NCBI RefSeq assembly: GCF_031846345.1
Contig: NZ_JAVRHX010000004.1
Location: 186,001-250,000, forward strand
DNA length: 64,000 nucleotides
Direction: 5' to 3'
Origin: Glaciecola petra
Lineage (GTDB): Bacteria; Pseudomonadota; Gammaproteobacteria; Enterobacterales; Alteromonadaceae
Both the position numbers and the translations under genes were made by a program. The notes under the pieces were generated by a model. It was not told the DNA's origin and made no database searches. It saw only the letters and a program-made list of their open reading frames with translations. Shown here in pieces: positions 9,260 through 19,383 of the stretch (position 1 is its first letter; each line of letters begins with the position of its first letter).

Positions 9260-12200
9260 TAGCGGGCTCCTCTTACAATTTGCTGAGTAACAGCGTTACC
9301 TGAAGCACTGCCAATATCGATCCATGGCGTTTGTCGCCAGCTCACCACCTCGTGCTTGGCATTAAAATAAACCAACTGATAGCGGTATTCTCTTCCGACT
9401 AGCAAAGGAGAACGGTCCACATAGCTAAAGTTTACTTGTGAACGTGTAGCTATGTTATCTACCGATGCCCAAATGTAAGGGTCTTTCAACACAAAACGTA
9501 ATTCATTTTTACTGTTGCTGGTTTCCACCCAATGGGCATAATCAATAAACGGCGATACCTGCTTAAAGTTTGAAATGATATTGTCTTGTCGGCTTTGTCT
9601 AAACACCATAAAACCAAGCTCTGAGGAGTATTCACCAATTAACTGAGTTCGGTCACTGGCATTACAGTCTAGGTTAACCAAAGCAGCACCTTGAATAAGG
9701 GGTTGTTGCGTCACTTCACCAAATACGGTAATGCTATTGGGTGTAACCGTGCATTGGGTTTCAGCTGTTGTTAAGGGAATATGAAGGCCCGCACTAATAG
9801 GGGAACTAGTGGGGGTAAAGCCAAAATCAACATTTTGCTGAATACTTAAATCGCTTTCTTGGTTAGCGGTTTTTAAACCGGGCCAGCTTAACCATTTTGG
9901 TTCAGTTGCGGGTGAACTTGCGCGCACTTCACATATTTGTTTTGACCAAGAAGATAAGTCGGGAGAGCCTGCATTTTCGCTCGCACCATGAATTCGGGCG
10001 CGGGCACACCATTGATCATTTGCTCCTACTAAGGCAGGTAAATCAAAGTTTATGGTCGATATCTCATCTGCATTGCTAGCAATGCCCGTACGCGAAATAC
10101 TTACCTCACTTTGTGTTGGTAGCTTTCTGTAAAACTCAACTTCTACAATACTTTGCTGCTGAGTTGGCAATGAAATATTCACGGACGCAAAGTCTGTTCC
10201 CAATGCAACATTATTAATGCGCGGCGCTAGCAAGTTGTCTCTGTCAATATTTTCAATCACTTGGCGGCAATCAATATGTGTTGCAACCGACACATTGTTG
10301 TTTGAATCGTGGCTTACTGCTTGCCCACAAAATTCGCCTTTTTCAACTACGAAGGTGTGAGTTTGGCTATTCTCCTCGCCACAACTAGATGACACTTTTA
10401 CTAAATCACCCGCTACCTGTTGATAAATACTCACGCATTCGTCAGGATTTTCAGTTTGTACGGTGTGCGTGACAGGCCCTACTAAAACCCCAGCTGGTGC
10501 AGGCACACTGTCACAAGCTAATTTTTTTAAGGTTAATGTGCCACTGCCACAAAAGTCTGTGCCTGCTGGAATACTATCGCTACATGAAAAACCACTTGTA
10601 TTGGCGCTTATTTGACCACCTAATGCACAATCACTAGCCAATTTGCCCGGAGGATAATCGGCCCGACAAGCAGCCGCTTTGCTGTCGACGATATCTTTAT
10701 TAGACAATGAGTAGTCAGTGCCATTACATGTAAAATTCACTGAATTTGGTAAACCGTTTTCAACCGCGAATGACCATGGGGTACTAGCGGCTTGGTAATC
10801 AAGTTCGCAACCACAAGTCTCAGTGCCATCACCTGGGTAAGAAACGCTTACGATAGGCGGTTCAGGTAAGTCTCGGTCAGGAAAATTAACTCTTACAGGT
10901 TCTGATAAAAAGCTTAAACGACCGGCATTGCTCTTTGCGGCTAATCTATACCAATAAATATCTCCTTTTTGCAAAGCAGGTTGTTTATCGGCCACTATAA
11001 TACGAGTGTGATTGTCTAATTCTAGCGCATTAAACTCAGATTCTACGATGCTTCCACCCATTTGCGCAGCAGCTCGACACTGCAAATTATTTGGACGCTC
11101 AAGGCGGTCGCTAAACCCGTCCCCGTCGCTGTCTTTAAAGCGTGAGGCGTCAGCAAAGTTGTCAAAGCGATAGAGCAAATAATCACTCACATTAGTTTGT
11201 ATCATTTTATGACGTTGCTCGGCACAGGACTCATTACGCGCAACAAAACTTATCGTGCCATCTTCACTCACGCCACAAACACGCTTTGAATTGCCGAAAC
11301 TCTCCAAGTAACTGTCTTGATCTATTTTTTCAAAACTGAGCTCTACTTGTTGGTTTTCTTCCGACAAATATACGTCAATATCCCAAGGTGCTGGTGGCCT
11401 TGAAAGATCTCCCACTGTTACAATAGTGCCAATAGTTGGGCCAAAATTACCGGTAAAATCGCGGGCGACAAGGTAATATGCTCTGCGATCGCCAGGAACA
11501 AGGCCAGCTGCATCGAGGTCGGCATGGGTTTCTAGCCATTCTGGTGTGTTTGGATCAAAATCTGCCGATACAGTAATTAAGGTATCGTTGACGCGTTCAA
11601 GATCTGTAAAATCAATTTGCCCTTTATTGTTAAAACCCAGTGAAGCGGCTTCCTTGGCCAAGTCTCGTAATGGCGCATCTGATAATTTATCTGCAATGTT
11701 TTCTTTGCTTCGATAGAGGTCATATCCACCCACAAATAATTGGTTGGCTACTCTATCAGCCATATTTTGTTCACCTGCGCCCGCCCAGTTTAGGGCAACT
11801 GAATAATGATCTTTAATGTCAGGAACATCACATTGTGACAAGGAAAGTTGCTCAAATGAAAGCATTGGCAGTAAAGCTTGAGTTTGTCTGGTGTCAACAC
11901 TTACCAAGCCAATTCTGCGCATCTCATTTGTATTGTTAAGCGCCCGCAATTCATAACTAAATACGCCTGTGCCGGGTTTATCAATTGCGCCACGGTTGCG
12001 GGCGATAGCAACATTAAAATCACGTTTTGATGCGAGTTGAGCCCAATAATTATCACGCGCTATGCGAGCAATGATTTCTGCCCCATAATTATTCGCGTCA
12101 ATTTCGACCAAGTTTGGATCAAGCACAGACTCTTCTTTCAACAAGCTTATGGTTTCTAACAGTCTGCGTGATTGCGACTGCCCCTGATACAAGGCGGTAA

Positions 12201-12543
12201 GGTCTTGCGCAGTGAGTAATTGTTGGGCGGAAAACTGCCCTATCAATGTGCCGTCACGGTACAAATTAAATTGGGTAATATCGCTTGGGATATTACCTTC
12301 TAAAATATCCCAACGTAAATACACTACTTGATTTTGCGAGCCTTGTAAGGTTAACGAACCTTCAGGTGCTTGTTTGGCAACAAAGTAAAAAGGTTGGTTA
12401 GCGCTAGCGCAAAAACTTGTGGTGAATATAGCTAAGGTAAGTACATGCCTTGCGAAATGTGAAACCGTTTTTTTAAGCGAGCTTAAAAGCTTCTTACATG
12501 CGCTTAAGGCTATTTTTTGATTCAATAAATTTAAAATTTTCAT
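9259..12543 (-). CDS. Large exported Cys-rich protein of the giant operon (second gene)
   Basis: The 1094-residue protein is of unknown function. The N-terminus is basic and hydrophobic (HVLTLAIFTTSFCASANQ), consistent with a Sec signal peptidase I site after ASA. The first third has fibronectin-III-like features, seen in phrases such as VVYLRWDILEGN, FNLYRDGTLIGQF and YYLVARDFTGNFGP. One calcium-type repeat, DSDGDGFSDRLERPNN, lies near residue 471. Residues of about 590-760 are strikingly Cys-rich and probably disulfide-bonded, which fits an extracytoplasmic location. The start is supported by AAAGGGACG a few bases upstream. The gene follows the giant lipoprotein gene after 11 bp, and its TAA overlaps the next ATG (TAATG). 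The fibronectin assignment is a pattern reading and should be treated as tentative. Confidence 0.75.
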   Translation of the reverse strand: MKILNLLNQKIALSACKKLLSSLKKTVSHFARHVLTLAIFTTSFCASANQPFYFVAKQAPEGSLTLQGSQNQVVYLRWDILEGNIPSDITQFNLYRDGTLIGQFSAQQLLTAQDLTALYQGQSQSRRLLETISLLKEESVLDPNLVEIDANNYGAEIIARIARDNYWAQLASKRDFNVAIARNRGAIDKPGTGVFSYELRALNNTNEMRRIGLVSVDTRQTQALLPMLSFEQLSLSQCDVPDIKDHYSVALNWAGAGEQNMADRVANQLFVGGYDLYRSKENIADKLSDAPLRDLAKEAASLGFNNKGQIDFTDLERVNDTLITVSADFDPNTPEWLETHADLDAAGLVPGDRRAYYLVARDFTGNFGPTIGTIVTVGDLSRPPAPWDIDVYLSEENQQVELSFEKIDQDSYLESFGNSKRVCGVSEDGTISFVARNESCAEQRHKMIQTNVSDYLLYRFDNFADASRFKDSDGDGFSDRLERPNNLQCRAAAQMGGSIVESEFNALELDNHTRIIVADKQPALQKGDIYWYRLAAKSNAGRLSFLSEPVRVNFPDRDLPEPPIVSVSYPGDGTETCGCELDYQAASTPWSFAVENGLPNSVNFTCNGTDYSLSNKDIVDSKAAACRADYPPGKLASDCALGGQISANTSGFSCSDSIPAGTDFCGSGTLTLKKLACDSVPAPAGVLVGPVTHTVQTENPDECVSIYQQVAGDLVKVSSSCGEENSQTHTFVVEKGEFCGQAVSHDSNNNVSVATHIDCRQVIENIDRDNLLAPRINNVALGTDFASVNISLPTQQQSIVEVEFYRKLPTQSEVSISRTGIASNADEISTINFDLPALVGANDQWCARARIHGASENAGSPDLSSWSKQICEVRASSPATEPKWLSWPGLKTANQESDLSIQQNVDFGFTPTSSPISAGLHIPLTTAETQCTVTPNSITVFGEVTQQPLIQGAALVNLDCNASDRTQLIGEYSSELGFMVFRQSRQDNIISNFKQVSPFIDYAHWVETSNSKNELRFVLKDPYIWASVDNIATRSQVNFSYVDRSPLLVGREYRYQLVYFNAKHEVVSWRQTPWIDIGSASGNAVTQQIVRGAR

Positions 12544-12554
12544 ATAACGTCCCT

Positions 12555-15500
12555 TTAATGAATAGCGCTAACAGATAAATTAAATACCGACCAGCCATCG
12601 ATATATCCGGCGGTAAATATTGCGTCGGCCGTGCCACAAAACGTATCTTGTCGACTCCGTTCAACCGAAGTCCACCCGGCTGGCTCGCACAAACCAAGAC
12701 CTGCTATGCCAAACCCTTCTCCAACAAAGGTAATATCACCATCTGTGTTGACTTGGCCCAAGGCTCTTATTTGTCCGCGCAGAGCACCTACACATCCAAC
12801 TTTGCCGTATGCGCCACCACCTACTAATCCACCTAAGGTGACTGGTGGCCCTTTCAATATCCAAGCACCAATGTCTGCTGCAACACCTATTGTTAATGGG
12901 CAACCATTTGTATAAACGGGTACAGAAGCTGCACCTCTCACGTATGCTCCGGTAAACCCGGTTTCTGGTATAGGAATGTATTGAGCCACTTTAGGGTCGA
13001 GCTCTAATAAAACATCTTGATTACAGGTTTTACCCACTAAAAAGGCAACCTCTGCTTGAATATCGCTAAATACTGCGCCTGCGGCGGCACCTAAGTACAC
13101 TTCTTGCAAACCAATCCCAGCGGCAAAAGCAGGGTCGTATATTACAAATTCAGTAAACCCGATGTTGCCGGTCGTCGAGATACCTCCGTTTACACCAATT
13201 GGTTTAAACGCAAAACCATCTTCTCCACTTCCTAGCGTAAATCCTAAGTAAACCTTCTTAATGGTGATTTCCGACTGACCTATTTTGGCAGGAATACCTA
13301 AGGCCGAAATGGTCACATCAAGGTTTGACTCTGCACCCGGCGCGGAGCAACCCTCGGCTTTTCCATTAGCGGCCCAGCTAACTGCATCCAGGGCAGCACC
13401 AAATGTATTTCCTGGCTCACTTTCATCACTTGAGCTCATCGTCCATTCAGCACCCACATGAGCTCGTTCAAGTTCGTTACCAGCAATTACTGCAAAGCCA
13501 TCTAATTTGCCACTATCAAGGGGAATATCGCGTATTGGCGCAGTTGCATCCTCGAGTACTTTGTTGGCTTCGTTTTCTACTTTAGCCAGTGCCTCTTGCA
13601 CAATGGCATTTGCTTGGTCAGTAATTACTAATACTTGACTATTGGCTTGGCGTATAATCTCAACAAGATTAGTATTTAATTCTTCACGCAATGCACTGAC
13701 TGGTTCTGAGGCCATTACTAAGTTTACTAACTGCCTTCGTAACTGATCGGCGCTAACATCTCCATAGGGAAATAAGCCGTCTGTTTCTTGTTTCAGTTGT
13801 TCAACTAATGTGGTTCTTATAACGACTAGCTTTTCTCGCACAAAATCAAAGCTGACATTAAACACATCAGTGTCTGATGCTTGCCTTGCAACTAGCGTAG
13901 TAATTTCACTCTGCGGAATATCGGCCAAACTCTCATTAATTGCTTCTATTATTGCGGTGCCATTCACGTTTGCCGCTCTATCATTTATTTGTCTTTCTAT
14001 ATCATTGACCAGAGCTTGAATATCACCAAGAGGCTCACTAATAACTGCTTTCAGGTTCTTCACGTCGGCTTGAACAATTCTGATGTCGTTGTCGACTCGC
14101 ATAATAAGTTGATCCATCTGGGCAATATTGCTGTCTATTTGCTGCAATAGTGTCCTTACCTGGTCGGTTAAAGAGGCTAAGCCTGGTTGACACAAACTGT
14201 CACGTAACGCGACTTCGGCTTCAGCGACTTTTGTGAGTAATGCTGTAGCGCCTTCTCGGAGGGTATCTTGAGTATCGTTAATGGTTTCTTTAACCATTGG
14301 GTCGTCAACTACTAAATCCGCTAAAACGCCCAAAGCATCGCTATTTGAGAGCAATTCAACTAAACCCTTAATGTCGTTAAGTTGTTGGAAAGCCGCTTGT
14401 AAATAACCGGCTGATTCTGAGCCGATAACTGATCCCTGAATGCCGCACTGTGTTGCGACTACAGATGTTACTTCGTTAAATATCGCTTCTACTTCATTTC
14501 GGGCGGCTTGCACTTGCTCAACCGATTCGTCAATTTGAGTGACTTGCGTGCTTATATTCGTTAGTACTTCATCAACAGGATTAAAAACGCTATTTATTTG
14601 GTTTTCAGCAAGTGCTATCAAGTTGCCAACTTCTTCGATTTTTTGCTGTAAAGGCGCCTGTAATTGCTCACCGGGATCAAGTGCTTCAACGTCTTGCACA
14701 ATACTCAATAATTCAGCTCGTAAAAAGGTTTCCTGTTCATCAAGTAAATGATTGATTGGATCAAAAACCACTTGGTCGGTTTGCGCAATCAAATGATTAG
14801 GGAAATTTTTTATCTCAGCCATAGTGTCAGCAAGTGTATCGAAAGGGTCTCGCTGGTTTGGCATAGCTGGAATAGCGGCAATACCCACATTTGTTACTGC
14901 GTCGAGTAAGAGTTTTTCCATGATTGGGTCTAGTCCGCGCCCTGCTATGTCGTTAACGAAAGACACCGCATTAGCAATATTTTCAAAAGTGGGCGTGATA
15001 ATAGGCTCTTGCACAATCTTTGCTTGTACCAACAACTCATCGATTTTGGCCAAGCCATCGGTGTTGGTAAGATCTACTTGAAAGCGTACTTTTTTTAGTG
15101 CCGCAAAGTCAGCACTGGCTCCAAAGCTCAGTTTTGTGCGATCAGGTTGGATAAAATCGATACCCGCACCTGCGTCAAGTACAAATAAATCAATTTCTTG
15201 GCGTCGTCCCAGAAAACTGACTTCTTGGTTAGCAAGCGCAACATCGTAAAATACCGGCAATTGAAAACCAAACCCTGTTCTGCCCCATTCGTATCTAGCA
15301 TCAAAATCAAACTGTTCGTCTTCTAATATTTGTGCTTGCAATTCAAAGTTTAAAGACGCCTCTAAAGCTTGGTATGAGGCAGTATCAAAAGTCGCTCGCG
15401 GCACTACTACTGTTGCTTCTGCTACGGTATTGCCAAAACTGGTAGTATTGGCAAGTCGTAAATCTGACTCAAGTGCTAGCCAAAACGGTACGCCAATATC

Positions 15501-18500
15501 TGCGCTCATTTCTAGCGTGCCATACCTAATTATTTCAGGTTCTGTTAGGTCTATTGGTGCTTTAAGTGCGACCGAATCAACAATAATCGGATACCCCGCT
15601 TTAGTATCGCGAGAATCAAGGCGATATTGAGTTTGCCCATTGGCAGATGAATTTTGGAGTTGGCCCTGTGTGTTCCAGCGCGTGCGCATGGCTATGTTTT
15701 TATCGAGCGCTTTAAAACTAATATCGTGTTCGAGGCTAAGGTTTGCTTGCTCACTTGAACATGCTAAGGCTTCGCCACTAGCATCAGAAAACCCAAAATT
15801 AAATATATTAATGTCAGCGCGCCAACTGTCTAGTCGACACTGCTCTCCACATGCTTCTGTCAGCATTTGAGCATCGCTTAAACTGCCATCACAGGATAAC
15901 GCCAAGTTGTTAAACGCCATACCTATTTTGGCATCACCTTCTAAGCGCAAGCTACCGTCTATCCAGTTAAAACTGTCGTTGGTATTACTTTGAGTTCGCA
16001 AAGCAAAACGGTCTAAATCAATACTAAAGCCAGAAGCATTAAAAGCACTGGGCATTGCACTAGGGTCAGCATTAATTACGCCACTAACACCTGCGTTTTG
16101 AATCACAAATTTGGTCGCCTCATGCGAGGTGACACTTTGCAGGCTTGTTTGTGATGGTCCATTTTTTAACGCAAAATCCAATCCCGCCAAGGATGCACCC
16201 TCTAATGTTTGAGGTTGTCCGCTGCCATCAACATATAACTCTGGTCCAATATTAATCCCAGTTGCAAAGAAGTTTCCGAGCTTAAATTCGTCACTTTCTG
16301 GCCCAAACGTATTGTGAATGAAAGCACTTTGACGACGATGTGCAATTAATCCATCAGCGGCATTTTCGGCGGTATTGGGCAAATAACGTTGAATAAAGCC
16401 TGGTAGTACTACTATCGCTTCAGCGTTTTGTTCAAGCGCACTTAGTAACTCCCACGCATTGGCTGTATCGCCGTTGTTTGCCGCAAATGCACCCCAAGAT
16501 AAACTGCTTGTTGTTGAGTACTGGGTGTCACCAATACCCGTACCTTGTGCATCAACATGTAAAACACCTGAAACTTCGTGTATTTGCTTATTACCTTGGC
16601 TACACGCAACGCTTGTGCAATCAAGGCTTTGCTCCATACTAAAATCAATCTGTACGTTATGATCTTGTAGTTGACCGTCAATAAGCTCAATAGAAAAACT
16701 CTGCCAGTTTATGTCTCCTCTTGGCCACGCCGTTTTTGCGCTGCCATTTGCAATATTGAGTGTCCCTGACAAGCCAAAGTTGCTTATCATTAACTCACCA
16801 GGGCTGACATTACTGTAAATATTGGTGTTTGACTCGGTATTTTGAATGCGTGGATCGCTTGCTTCAAAACTTGTTTGCTCTAATAGTGTGGTTCGGTCAT
16901 AACTAACAAGCAAACCATTTTCGGTGAGGCGAGCACCATTAATTCGAAAACCAAAGGGTAAATCGTCTGAAGTGATGAAAGCATCTAAGGTGAATTCTGG
17001 TGTTACTGCCACACTGCCAAGAATCACTAATGGTAACGCGCTGGTAATGCGTTGTGATTGCCCTGCACTGTTCGATACTTCGGCAAAAAAGTAAGCGCCC
17101 TCTGGCAATACAGCGTCTTCGCCAGTAATGTCAATATCACTTTCTGTAACTTGCCAATTGCCACCATCGGCGCTCTGGACATATGCAGCACAAACTTCGC
17201 CAGAATAATCTGACACCAACTCTACACCCTCGATAGTGGTGCGTTGCTGATACGTGCCATTAATACGAACATCACCTTCATTAGGGCAAGTATCACCATC
17301 GGTCAATATTGCGCCGGCTAAAAGTTCAAAGTCAGTCTCACCAAATCGGATATCACCCGCGGGTGCCAGCTTGGGCAAATCTATATTTTCAGGGTTAAGG
17401 TTCGCCGTAATATTATTTGGTGCGACCAAACGCAACCTTAAGGCATGATTGTTCGCAGTGGCTGTGCCAATAAAATTATTGATTATATCGGCTGTCACCC
17501 TAGCAAAACGTGATTGTGAAATAACATCTTCATCATTAGCAGCGACTTGATTAATGTCGTATAACAACTGTCCAAGGCGCTCAGAATCAGCAACAGTATT
17601 GTTCAGTGTATCTACGGCTTCTAGTACAACATCAAATGGCCAAAGCTGGCCTCCATTGCAGGCATTATCGCTACAATCAGCATCGACCATCGCTAAAAAC
17701 TGCAATGCTTCTTTGCTTTCATTAGCGCTATCACTATTCGCAGGATTTATGGCCAGCCCCTGGTCAATACTACTGGCACAAGCTAGTTCAGAGTTGTTTT
17801 GCAGCAGTTCAGTAGGTAAACCAATAGCCACAAAACAGCCTGAGCTTGTTAAGGCTAATTGCTCGGGAAGGCTGGCCGATGCTGGCATACCGTCTTTGAT
17901 GGTTACTGTAGCGCTAGTTCTCCTCAGTGCATAATTAGAACCCTCAGGTAGTGAAAGAGTAATTGTGAGTTGCTCATCGCCTTCTGTAATGTTGTCGATA
18001 ATAGGATCAATTTCAATATCGACAGACCGATTAACACCTCTGAATGTAATTGATGTCTCTATGCTTGCAAAATCTTTGTTGAGCTCAGCACTCATGTCGC
18101 TGACACTTATATTTACGGTAAGATCTGAAAAACTATTTCCGGTACGAGTTAAACGAACATAAGCCTTGCCTTGACCTTCGTAAACATACATATTATTGAT
18201 GGTTACGGAAGGAGACAAATCTACCACTATGTTACATAAGGGCTCACACAAGAATATAGAGCCGTCACTGATAGTTAATTCAGGCAAGTCGGCAATAATG
18301 TTAGCATCTTGAATAGCGTTATATACAGCACCAACATCGATACCATTGAAAACATCTAAGGTTTCTTGTAAAGGCACTCCTGTTTCAATCAGATCTAAAA
18401 CATTTGTCAGTGCTATTGGCAAATTTTGCCCATTAGGATCTTGTTGTAAAAGTGCGCCACCTAGCATTAATAGGGTAAAAGAAGGATCGTCAGTTGATTC

Positions 18501-19106
18501 GACATTGGTAATATCAAGCTGAGCAAAATCTTGCTCTGGTGCAAACCCTAAACCTTGTGCCAAGTTACTTTGTTGTGCTTCATAATCCGATATGACATTA
18601 CTTGCTGCACTATTATTTTGTCCTTCGTTTTGTCGCCATAACTGAGTTGTTATTGTGGTCAGAATATTTACATTGTGCGGTGTATTTTGAGATTCAGCAT
18701 TGATTTCGAAAATACTTTGTAAGGGCTGACTAACAGGAACAATTCTCTCTTCTCCCGAAATTTCATCAACATAAGTGCCGTGCGCTCGCACATTCACTAT
18801 TTGGTTTGGCAGTGACTCAAAACTATATTCGCTGCCATTAATTTGTGCAGATAATGGCGCACCAAATTGGCCATTTTCGTCAATAGGATAAACGTCTACT
18901 TGGAGGTCATTAAACTCTCCTTTTTGTACCTTTCCGCTAATTGTTATTTGCGGTTCGGGTGGTGGCTGCGGAGGGTTGCTAGGTGCACTGTCGTCATCCC
19001 CCGACGAGCAGGCACTCAAGATAATAACCAGTGTAATGCATAACAGTTTGCACATTTGGAAGGAAAAGTCCTTCGTTTTTCTTGTTAATATTTTTAGTGT
19101 TTCCAT
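12555..19106 (-). CDS. 2183-aa giant lipoprotein with Calx-beta domain and central coiled-coil region (first gene of giant operon)
   Basis: Function is unknown. The signal has a basic n-region, the hydrophobic CITLVIILSAC lipobox (Cys near residue 33), then SSGDDDSAP and a PPQPPPEP linker, so it should be a lipid-anchored exported protein. A Calx-beta domain spans about 302-395 (VYEGQGKAYVRLTRTG, then DNITEGDEQLTITL). Residues of about 700-1400 are rich in beta-strand repeats and look like a long solenoid. From about 1435 to 1850 the chain is Gln/Glu/Asp/Leu-rich with heptad-like spacing and few Gly or Pro, which suggests long coiled coils. The last 300 residues are Gly-rich and contain several Cys (GGLVGGGAYGKVGCVG). 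ATG 19106 has only a weak TAGAG; an internal ATG at 19055 would leave a very short signal peptide. It is the first gene of the operon and is transcribed away from the CadC-like regulator. Confidence 0.8.
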   Translation of the reverse strand: METLKILTRKTKDFSFQMCKLLCITLVIILSACSSGDDDSAPSNPPQPPPEPQITISGKVQKGEFNDLQVDVYPIDENGQFGAPLSAQINGSEYSFESLPNQIVNVRAHGTYVDEISGEERIVPVSQPLQSIFEINAESQNTPHNVNILTTITTQLWRQNEGQNNSAASNVISDYEAQQSNLAQGLGFAPEQDFAQLDITNVESTDDPSFTLLMLGGALLQQDPNGQNLPIALTNVLDLIETGVPLQETLDVFNGIDVGAVYNAIQDANIIADLPELTISDGSIFLCEPLCNIVVDLSPSVTINNMYVYEGQGKAYVRLTRTGNSFSDLTVNISVSDMSAELNKDFASIETSITFRGVNRSVDIEIDPIIDNITEGDEQLTITLSLPEGSNYALRRTSATVTIKDGMPASASLPEQLALTSSGCFVAIGLPTELLQNNSELACASSIDQGLAINPANSDSANESKEALQFLAMVDADCSDNACNGGQLWPFDVVLEAVDTLNNTVADSERLGQLLYDINQVAANDEDVISQSRFARVTADIINNFIGTATANNHALRLRLVAPNNITANLNPENIDLPKLAPAGDIRFGETDFELLAGAILTDGDTCPNEGDVRINGTYQQRTTIEGVELVSDYSGEVCAAYVQSADGGNWQVTESDIDITGEDAVLPEGAYFFAEVSNSAGQSQRITSALPLVILGSVAVTPEFTLDAFITSDDLPFGFRINGARLTENGLLVSYDRTTLLEQTSFEASDPRIQNTESNTNIYSNVSPGELMISNFGLSGTLNIANGSAKTAWPRGDINWQSFSIELIDGQLQDHNVQIDFSMEQSLDCTSVACSQGNKQIHEVSGVLHVDAQGTGIGDTQYSTTSSLSWGAFAANNGDTANAWELLSALEQNAEAIVVLPGFIQRYLPNTAENAADGLIAHRRQSAFIHNTFGPESDEFKLGNFFATGINIGPELYVDGSGQPQTLEGASLAGLDFALKNGPSQTSLQSVTSHEATKFVIQNAGVSGVINADPSAMPSAFNASGFSIDLDRFALRTQSNTNDSFNWIDGSLRLEGDAKIGMAFNNLALSCDGSLSDAQMLTEACGEQCRLDSWRADINIFNFGFSDASGEALACSSEQANLSLEHDISFKALDKNIAMRTRWNTQGQLQNSSANGQTQYRLDSRDTKAGYPIIVDSVALKAPIDLTEPEIIRYGTLEMSADIGVPFWLALESDLRLANTTSFGNTVAEATVVVPRATFDTASYQALEASLNFELQAQILEDEQFDFDARYEWGRTGFGFQLPVFYDVALANQEVSFLGRRQEIDLFVLDAGAGIDFIQPDRTKLSFGASADFAALKKVRFQVDLTNTDGLAKIDELLVQAKIVQEPIITPTFENIANAVSFVNDIAGRGLDPIMEKLLLDAVTNVGIAAIPAMPNQRDPFDTLADTMAEIKNFPNHLIAQTDQVVFDPINHLLDEQETFLRAELLSIVQDVEALDPGEQLQAPLQQKIEEVGNLIALAENQINSVFNPVDEVLTNISTQVTQIDESVEQVQAARNEVEAIFNEVTSVVATQCGIQGSVIGSESAGYLQAAFQQLNDIKGLVELLSNSDALGVLADLVVDDPMVKETINDTQDTLREGATALLTKVAEAEVALRDSLCQPGLASLTDQVRTLLQQIDSNIAQMDQLIMRVDNDIRIVQADVKNLKAVISEPLGDIQALVNDIERQINDRAANVNGTAIIEAINESLADIPQSEITTLVARQASDTDVFNVSFDFVREKLVVIRTTLVEQLKQETDGLFPYGDVSADQLRRQLVNLVMASEPVSALREELNTNLVEIIRQANSQVLVITDQANAIVQEALAKVENEANKVLEDATAPIRDIPLDSGKLDGFAVIAGNELERAHVGAEWTMSSSDESEPGNTFGAALDAVSWAANGKAEGCSAPGAESNLDVTISALGIPAKIGQSEITIKKVYLGFTLGSGEDGFAFKPIGVNGGISTTGNIGFTEFVIYDPAFAAGIGLQEVYLGAAAGAVFSDIQAEVAFLVGKTCNQDVLLELDPKVAQYIPIPETGFTGAYVRGAASVPVYTNGCPLTIGVAADIGAWILKGPPVTLGGLVGGGAYGKVGCVGALRGQIRALGQVNTDGDITFVGEGFGIAGLGLCEPAGWTSVERSRQDTFCGTADAIFTAGYIDGWSVFNLSVSAIH

Positions 19107-19240
19107 ACTCTATTGGCAATGTATTTTATAACAGACAAGCCATCCAAAAATACAAAGCGCCACCTTAAAAACTTAATGAGATGCCGCTAAACTACAGAGT
19201 GAATAAAAGAAAATAAATGGATTCACAAAAACCATATATA

Positions 19241-19264
19241 AAAAATATATTTCCATATATTTTT
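19241..19264. promoter_or_regulatory. Perfect AT-rich inverted repeat between the giant operon and the regulator
   Basis: The arms AAAAATATAT and ATATATTTTT flank TTCC, giving a perfect 10-bp inverted repeat. CCATATAT also recurs at 19232 and 19253, 21 bp apart, about two helical turns. It lies midway between divergent genes. OmpR/CadC-type regulators bind AT-rich repeats, so this is a plausible operator, but binding is inferred. Confidence 0.4.
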
Positions 19265-19305
19265 ACACCTTTGATACTCTTTTTGTGACGATTTACATAG
19301 GCAAA

Positions 19306-19334
19306 TTGACCTGTCAGTGCTTAAATTGTATTCT
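19306..19334 (+). promoter_or_regulatory. Sigma-70-type promoter of the CadC-like regulator
   Basis: TTGACC (19306-19311) and TATTCT (19329-19334) are separated by 17 bp, matching four or five of six consensus bases in each box. The predicted transcript start, near 19341, leaves a leader of about 40 nt before the ATG at 19384. Confidence 0.45.
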
Positions 19335-19383
19335 GCGTTAACAACATATAATTTTGCTTTGATTGCTCTGTGATGAGTTAATA

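Noticed and set aside
12555..19106. Giant lipoprotein considered as a LapA-type adhesin cleaved by LapG
   Set aside because: It has a lipobox and Sec signal instead of an N-terminal retention module, no type I secretion repeats or C-terminal signal, and lies 32 kb from lapG.
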